A stretch of 64,000 bases of DNA from Actinomycetes bacterium (GTDB lineage Bacteria; Actinomycetota; Acidimicrobiia; Acidimicrobiales; RAAP-2), in contig JAJYYG010000070.1 of assembly GCA_021801235.1 (NCBI GenBank), forward strand, positions 1-64,000. Direction: 5' to 3'. The notes under the pieces were generated by a model that saw nothing but the letters and a program-made list of their open reading frames with translations, had not been told where the DNA came from and searched no databases. The translations under genes and the position numbers were made by a program. Positions within the stretch are counted from its first letter, which is position 1. Every line of letters begins with the position of its first letter. This document shows positions 58,956-64,000 of the stretch, piece after piece.

Positions 58956-59665
58956 GCGGGCCGCCTTCGCCGTCCCCGGGACCCGCTCCGCGCCGCGCCG
59001 GCGCCCCGCCGGCGCCCTCCCATCTCTCGGCGGAGACCGTCGAGCGGGCCCGCGAGCTGATCGCGCTCTATCCCGAGGCCCGTTCCGCCCTCATCCCCCT
59101 GTGCCATCTCGCCCAGGAGCAGGACGGCTGGCTCCGCCCCGAGGCGATGGCCGACATCGCCGCCCTGGTCGGGGTGACGCCGGCCGAGGTGTACGGCACC
59201 GCCAGCTTCTACGACATGCTGCACACCGAGCCGGTAGGGACCCACCTGGTGTCGGTGTGCACCAACATCGCCTGCCTGCTCGGGGGGGCGGCCGAGCTCC
59301 TCGAGCACGCGGAGACCTCGCTCGGGGTGAACGTCGGCGGGACGACCGTCGACGGTGCCATCACGCTCGAGGAGGCCGAGTGCCTGGCCGACTGCGACCG
59401 CGCTCCCTGCGTGCAGGTCAACCACCGGTACGTGGGCGCCCAGACCCCCGAGTCGTTCGACCGGCTGGTCGCCGACCTGCGCACCGGGGCGCGCGCCGAC
59501 GAGATCCCGAGGCACGGCACGCTGGTCCGGGTGCGCCGCTCGGTCGGTCTCCGGGCCGGCCGCGACCGGGTGGTCGCCGAGCGGGCCGCCATGGCCGCCG
59601 CCCAGGCGGCCCGGGCCGAGGAGGCCGCCGCGGCCGCGGCCGGGCGTAAGGAGGGCTCCGCCTGA
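58952..59665 (+). CDS. nuoE: NADH-quinone oxidoreductase subunit E
   Basis: 237 aa from GTG 58952. 24-kDa subunit with the 2Fe-2S cluster N1a: VCTNIACLLGG and EAECLADCDRAPCVQVN hold the four Cys ligands in thioredoxin-like fold. Helical N-terminal part LSAETVERARELIALYPEARSALIPLCHLAQEQDGWL. The C-terminal ~60 residues are an Ala/Arg-rich coil. Its TGA overlaps the nuoF ATG by 1 nt. Confidence 0.95.
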   Translation: MSGPPSPSPGPAPRRAGAPPAPSHLSAETVERARELIALYPEARSALIPLCHLAQEQDGWLRPEAMADIAALVGVTPAEVYGTASFYDMLHTEPVGTHLVSVCTNIACLLGGAAELLEHAETSLGVNVGGTTVDGAITLEEAECLADCDRAPCVQVNHRYVGAQTPESFDRLVADLRTGARADEIPRHGTLVRVRRSVGLRAGRDRVVAERAAMAAAQAARAEEAAAAAAGRKEGSA

Positions 59666-60969
59666 TGGCCGTGACCGACGCCCCCAGGATCGTCACCAGC
59701 CGCATCGGGTTCGACGACTCCCACACGCTGGAGCGCTTCCTGGCCACCGGGGGGTACGAAGGCCTGCGCAAGGCGCTGACCATGACGCCCGAGGCGGTGG
59801 CCCACGAGGTGGACGCCGCGAGCCTGCTCGGCCGCGGCGGCGCCGGGTTCCCCGCCGGCCGCAAGTGGTCCATGCTCCGCAAGAACCCGGTCAGCTATCT
59901 GGTGGTGAACGGGGACGAGAGCGAGCCGGCCACCTTCAAGGACCATCTGCTGGTCGAACGCGACCCGCACCAGCTGGTCGAAGGCGTCCTCATCGCCGCC
60001 TACGCGCTCCAGGTCTCCCAGGTGTTCGTCTTCCTGCGCGGCGAGTTCGCGCTCGGGCTCGAGCGGGTCCAGGCCGCACTGAACGACGCCTACGCCCACG
60101 GTGCCGTGGGGGAGGACATCTTCGGGTCGGGGTTCTCGGTGGACGTCGTGCTCCACCCGGGTGCCGGGGCCTACATCTGCGGCGAGGAGACCGCCCTGCT
60201 CGAGTCGCTCGAGGGCAAGCGCGGCTTCCCGCGTATCAAGCCCCCGTTCTTCCCGGCGGCGATCGGCCTCTACGGCGAGCCCACGGTGGTAAACAACGTC
60301 GAGACCATGTCCAACCTGCCGTGGATCATCCGGCACGGCGGAGCCGCCTTCGCCGCCCTGGGGGAGGGCCGCTCCACCGGGACCCGCCTGTTCGCCCTGG
60401 CCGGCCACGTGCGCAACCCCGGCGTCTTCGAGATCGAGATGGTCAAGACGACGTTCGCCGACCTCATCCACGCCCCGGTGCTCGGCGGGGGCATCCCGCA
60501 CGGCCGGGAGCTGAAGGCGTTCATCCCCGGAGGGGTCTCCGCTCCCTGGTTCGGACCGGACCAGATCGACCTCCCCCTGGGCCAGGACGAGGTCGCCGCG
60601 GCGGGGTCGATGCTCGGTTCGGGCTCGGTGGTCGTCATGGACGACCACACCTGCGCAGTCCGGGCGGCGTGGCGGATCACCAAGTTCTTCTCCCGGGAGT
60701 CCTGCGGTCAGTGCACCCCGTGCCGGGAGGGATCCGGCTGGCTCGAGCGGATCATGGAGCGCATCGAGACGGGGAGCGGGCGCGAGGAGGACCTCGACCT
60801 CCTCCTCGACGTCTGCGACAACATCGCCCCCGGATTGACGTGGCCGCCCCAGCAGACCACCATCTGCGTGCTCGGCCCGTCGATCCCGTCGTCGATCGGT
60901 TCGGCCATCCAGATGTTCCGTGACGAGTTCCTCGTCCATATCAAGGAAGGGGGCTGTCCCTATGGCTGA
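59665..60969 (+). CDS. nuoF: NADH-quinone oxidoreductase subunit F
   Basis: 434 aa. NADH-binding flavoprotein with FMN and the N3 4Fe-4S cluster. GRGGAGFPAGRKWSMLRK (NADH/FMN), NGDESEPATFKDHLL, YICGEETALLESLEGKRGFPRIKPPFFP, NNVETMSNLPWII, ESCGQCTPCREGSGWL with three ligand Cys, and the fourth in QTTICVLG. Reads into nuoG with an 8-nt overlap. Confidence 0.97.
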   Translation: MAVTDAPRIVTSRIGFDDSHTLERFLATGGYEGLRKALTMTPEAVAHEVDAASLLGRGGAGFPAGRKWSMLRKNPVSYLVVNGDESEPATFKDHLLVERDPHQLVEGVLIAAYALQVSQVFVFLRGEFALGLERVQAALNDAYAHGAVGEDIFGSGFSVDVVLHPGAGAYICGEETALLESLEGKRGFPRIKPPFFPAAIGLYGEPTVVNNVETMSNLPWIIRHGGAAFAALGEGRSTGTRLFALAGHVRNPGVFEIEMVKTTFADLIHAPVLGGGIPHGRELKAFIPGGVSAPWFGPDQIDLPLGQDEVAAAGSMLGSGSVVVMDDHTCAVRAAWRITKFFSRESCGQCTPCREGSGWLERIMERIETGSGREEDLDLLLDVCDNIAPGLTWPPQQTTICVLGPSIPSSIGSAIQMFRDEFLVHIKEGGCPYG

Positions 60970-63742
60970 CCGGGACGCCGCCCGACCCGGGGCGGGACAG
61001 GATGCCGCGGAGGCGACGGTGACGTTCACCCTCGACGGACGTGAGGTCACCGCCCGCAAGGGCGAGATGCTCATCGCGGCGGCGGAGCGCGCCGGGACGT
61101 TCATCCCCCGCTTCTGCTACCACCCCCGGATGTCGTCGGTGGGGGTGTGCCGGATGTGCCTGGTGGAGGTGAGCGGCCCCCGGGGCGCCACCCTCCAGCC
61201 CAGCTGCTTCATCGAGGCGACCGAAGGCGCGGTGGTCGACACCCTGTCGGACAAGGTCAAGAAGGCCCAGGACGGCGTCCTCGAGTTCCTGCTGGTCAAC
61301 CACCCCCTGGACTGCCCCGTGTGCGACAAGGGTGGGGAGTGCCCCCTCCAGGACCAGACGCTCGCGTACGGGCCGGGCGAGTCCCGGTTCGTCGAGGAGA
61401 AGCGCCACTTCGAGAAGCCGATCCCCGTGTCGGAGCTGGTGCTGCTCGACCGCGAGCGCTGCATCCAGTGCAGCCGGTGCACCCGGTTCGCGTCCGAAGT
61501 GGCGGGCGAGGCGCAGATCGACTTCATCGGTCGTGGCGAGGAGATCGAGGTCAACACCTTCCCCGACCTCCCGTTCTCCTCGTACTTCTCGGGCAACACC
61601 GTCCAGATCTGCCCGGTCGGGGCGCTCACCGCCGCCCCCTACCGGTTCGCCGCCCGGCCGTGGGACCTCGACCAGGTCGAGTCCACCTGCACCACCTGTG
61701 CGGTCGGGTGCCGGGTGGCGGTCCAGTCGTCGGCCAACCGGGTCACCCGCCTGCTCGGCATCGACTCCGACCCCGTCAACCACGGCTGGCTGTGCGACAA
61801 GGGGCGGTTCGCCTTCGAGGCGGTCAACGACGGGGACCGGGTCACCGAGCCCATGGTCCGCATCGACGGCGAGCTGACGCCGGTCACCTGGCACGAGGCC
61901 CTGGAGCGGGTGGCCGACGGCCTGCGGTCCGCCGCTGCCGACGGTCCGGAGGGGATCGGGTTCATCGGGGGAGCCCGATTGACCAACGAGGGCGCCTACG
62001 CCTGGACGAAGCTGGCCAAGGGGGTCCTCGGTACCGACTCGGTCGATGCCCAGCTGGGGGACGGGCTCCCGGCGGCCGCGGTCCTCGGCCTGCCCCGCGC
62101 CACCATCGACCAGGCCGCGACGGCCGCCACGGTGGTGCTGCTGGCGGGTGACCTCCGCGAGGAGCTCCCGGTGCTCTACCTCCGGCTGCGCTCCCGCGTG
62201 GTGGGCGGCGACCTCTCGCTGGTCGAGCTGTCGCCGCAGGCGACGGCGTCCACGCCCTTCGCCTCGGTCTCGCTCCGGTACCGGCCGGGGGATGCCGCCG
62301 GCCTGGCCCGCGCCATGGTCGACGACACCGCGTCGCTCCCTGCCGGCACCGACCCGGCGGCACTTGCCGAGGCGCGCCGCCTGACGGGCTCCGGCCCGGT
62401 CGTCGTGGTGATCGGCCGTCCCTCGTTGGCCGAGGACGGCAGGCTCGTCGCCGAGGCGGCCCGGATCCTGGCGGAGGCCCGGCCCGACTGCCGGTTCCTC
62501 CCCGCCCTCCGGCGCGGGAACGTGCTCGGTGCCCTTGACATGGGGATGGCCCCGGGGGTGCTGCCGGGCCGGGTCGACCTCGACGACGCTCGGGCCTGGT
62601 TCGCGCGGGAGTGGGACACGGTGCCCGAGCGGGCCGGACGCGACACGGTGGGCATGCTGCGCTCCGCCGCCGGACCGGCGGCAGGGGGTTCCGGGGACCC
62701 GGACCCCACCGTGCGGGTGCGGGCGTTGGTCCTGCTGGGGGCGGACCCGACCGGCGACCTGCCCGATGCCCGACTGGCCGGGGAAGGGCTCGACGGCGCC
62801 GAGTTCGTCGTGCAGGTGGCGTCGTCGACGGCGGCGCTGTCCACCCGGGCGGACGTGGTGCTTCCCGCGGCGGAGGCCCACGAGCGTCCGGGGACCACCA
62901 CCAACATCGAGGGCCGGGTCACCCGGCTCGGCCAGAAGCTCGTCCCGCCCGGGCAGGCCTGGCCGGACTGGATGATCGCCGCGGAGCTGGCCTCCCACCT
63001 CGACGCCGACCTCGGCCTGGACTCGCTGCACGGGGTCTGGGACGAGGTCGAACGGCTGGCACCGGCCTACCGCGGGATCACCCGCTCGGTGCTCGAGGCG
63101 GCGGGTGGCGACGGGGTCGTCGCTCCGCTGGCGACCTCCGGGGTCGGCATCTCCCGCCGCTCCGTCCCGGGCCCGCTGGACCCGATCGCCTTCCCCGGGG
63201 TCGAGTCGGTGGAGCGCCAGGGTGCCCCGCCCCGTGCCGGGTTCGCGGAATCCCCGACGGCGGTGACGACGGCGGCCGTCGCCACCGGGGGGGAGGGTGG
63301 GGCCGCCGACGCGTCCGGCCGGGAGGACGGGGGCACCGAGGGCGACGGTCCTCCGGCCCGCCCGCCGCTCCTCGGCGTCCCGGCCGACCTGGGCGCGCCG
63401 CGGGTGCCTCCGACGGACAGCTACACCTCGCGGCTGGTCGCCTCCCGTCGTCTCTACGACCGGGGTGCGGCGGTGGCGGCGTCCCCGGCGCTCGCCGCCC
63501 TGGTCCCCGAGCCACCGGTGCGGGTCAACCCCCACGACCTCGACGACCTCGGTGTGGCTCCGGGCGGGGACGTCCTGGTGAGGACGGCCACCGCGTCGCT
63601 GGTGGCGCCGGCCGTCGCCGACCCCTCGCTCCCCCGGAAGGTGGTGGCGGCCGACTTCAACCTCCCCCTCGCCGGGGGGAGCATCGCCGACCTGATCGAC
63701 GCCACCGCCCCGGTGACCGAGCTCCGGCTGGAGACACCGTGA
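60962..63742 (+). CDS. nuoG: NADH-quinone oxidoreductase subunit G
   Basis: 926 aa from ATG 60962, overlapping nuoF. N-terminal ferredoxin domain: [19 protein letters not shown] and a later Cys (2Fe-2S N1b); [18 protein letters not shown] (His-ligated N5); [12 protein letters not shown] and VQICPVGAL (N4). Then a molybdopterin-oxidoreductase-like domain beginning [15 protein letters not shown] with C-x2-C-x3-C plus a later Cys (GWLCDKGRF), so the extra N7 cluster is retained as in E. coli and Thermus. The C-terminal half (about 600-926) is variable, with a Gly/Pro-rich insert, and ends in a dinucleotide-like [10 protein letters not shown] region. Overlaps nuoH by 4 nt. Confidence 0.95.
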   Translation: MADRDAARPGAGQDAAEATVTFTLDGREVTARKGEMLIAAAERAGTFIPRFCYHPRMSSVGVCRMCLVEVSGPRGATLQPSCFIEATEGAVVDTLSDKVKKAQDGVLEFLLVNHPLDCPVCDKGGECPLQDQTLAYGPGESRFVEEKRHFEKPIPVSELVLLDRERCIQCSRCTRFASEVAGEAQIDFIGRGEEIEVNTFPDLPFSSYFSGNTVQICPVGALTAAPYRFAARPWDLDQVESTCTTCAVGCRVAVQSSANRVTRLLGIDSDPVNHGWLCDKGRFAFEAVNDGDRVTEPMVRIDGELTPVTWHEALERVADGLRSAAADGPEGIGFIGGARLTNEGAYAWTKLAKGVLGTDSVDAQLGDGLPAAAVLGLPRATIDQAATAATVVLLAGDLREELPVLYLRLRSRVVGGDLSLVELSPQATASTPFASVSLRYRPGDAAGLARAMVDDTASLPAGTDPAALAEARRLTGSGPVVVVIGRPSLAEDGRLVAEAARILAEARPDCRFLPALRRGNVLGALDMGMAPGVLPGRVDLDDARAWFAREWDTVPERAGRDTVGMLRSAAGPAAGGSGDPDPTVRVRALVLLGADPTGDLPDARLAGEGLDGAEFVVQVASSTAALSTRADVVLPAAEAHERPGTTTNIEGRVTRLGQKLVPPGQAWPDWMIAAELASHLDADLGLDSLHGVWDEVERLAPAYRGITRSVLEAAGGDGVVAPLATSGVGISRRSVPGPLDPIAFPGVESVERQGAPPRAGFAESPTAVTTAAVATGGEGGAADASGREDGGTEGDGPPARPPLLGVPADLGAPRVPPTDSYTSRLVASRRLYDRGAAVAASPALAALVPEPPVRVNPHDLDDLGVAPGGDVLVRTATASLVAPAVADPSLPRKVVAADFNLPLAGGSIADLIDATAPVTELRLETP

Positions 63743-64000
63743 GCCCCGTCGCGACGTCCCTCGGCCTGCTGGGTGCCGGCGACCCCCTCTACAACCACGG
63801 GGTGGACTGGGTGGTCCTCCTGATCGTCCTCGTGAAGGTCGTGGTGGTGTTCGCCGCGCTCATGGTGTCGGTGATGCTGATGATCTGGTTCGAGCGCAAG
63901 GTGATCTCGGACATGCAGAGCCGGATCGGCCCGAACCGGGCGGGACCGTTCGGGATCATGCAGACCCTCGCCGACGGGATCAAGCTCTTCTTCAAGGAGG
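63739..64000 (+). CDS. nuoH: NADH-quinone oxidoreductase subunit H (cut by window end)
   Basis: The first 87 residues only. GTG overlaps the nuoG stop. A first membrane helix ([29 protein letters not shown]) is followed by the conserved loop [37 protein letters not shown], which lines the quinone tunnel entrance. The remaining nuo genes are expected downstream of the window. Confidence 0.96.
   Translation, partial: MSPVATSLGLLGAGDPLYNHGVDWVVLLIVLVKVVVVFAALMVSVMLMIWFERKVISDMQSRIGPNRAGPFGIMQTLADGIKLFFKE

Noticed and set aside
60941-63535. 864-aa minus-strand ORF over nuoG
   Set aside because: Shadow; nuoG carries all cluster ligands on the plus strand.

Overview
The window is about 70% G+C actinobacterial chromosome. 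The best fit is a deep-branching lineage near Acidimicrobiia: secreted proteins carry GKGYWLV-type repeats common in that class, and the window also holds MshA (mycothiol), RsiG, a nickel superoxide dismutase with its protease, an F420-type luciferase-like oxidoreductase, a rex-hem cluster and a 14-subunit type nuo operon led by a geranylgeranyl reductase. The taxonomic call is an inference from gene content only. At least fourteen genes have a TANNNT hexamer 6-9 nt before the start codon, which suggests widespread leaderless transcription.

Layout. 1-3.5 kb is decayed accessory DNA: the 3' end of an AT-richer acyltransferase gene, then a membrane-protein pseudogene (minus strand) broken by two frameshifts, a nonsense codon and an IS4-family element with 16-bp inverted repeats and a 12-bp target duplication. 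3.6-7.4 kb has an acyltransferase/SGNH protein and a DUF3048 protein. recA follows with a clear SOS box. 8.9-17.4 kb mixes an exported DMFase-beta-like protein, an LLM oxidoreductase, an NTF2-like protein, two short-chain dehydrogenases, a fatty-acid desaturase and an exported fibronectin-III protein. 17.6-19.5 kb has an XRE/nucleotidyltransferase toxin-antitoxin-like pair and a VapC remnant.

19.5-30.9 kb is the most unusual region. It is a tightly overlapping plus-strand cluster: a two-domain glycosyltransferase resembling fungal Golgi mannosyltransferases, a GT4 enzyme, a PqqD-like peptide-binding protein, an HprK-like protein with a degenerate P-loop, a 91-residue Tat-leader-like small protein, a GT2 enzyme, a 1191-residue exported repeat protein and an FkbM methyltransferase. 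I suggest it modifies, exports and decorates a small peptide or surface protein; this is inference.

31-41.6 kb: tRNA-Lys, an MFS transporter, a cysteine-desulfurase-like enzyme, a DksA/TraR zinc-finger protein, divergent sodN/sodX, rsiG, an XRE regulator, mshA, a YbjN-like protein, proC with its excisionase-like neighbour, a SAM hydrolase family protein, and rex.

41.7-51.5 kb is tetrapyrrole synthesis (hemA, hemC, cobA, hemD, hemB, hemL) with two unrelated passengers, an exported repeat protein and a DUF2079 membrane protein. 51.5-54.1 kb has two related membrane-anchored proteins. From 54.2 kb a geranylgeranyl reductase diverges from nuoABCDEFGH; nuoH is cut by the window end. Rex, heme synthesis, the prenyl reductase and complex I form a plausible respiratory block.
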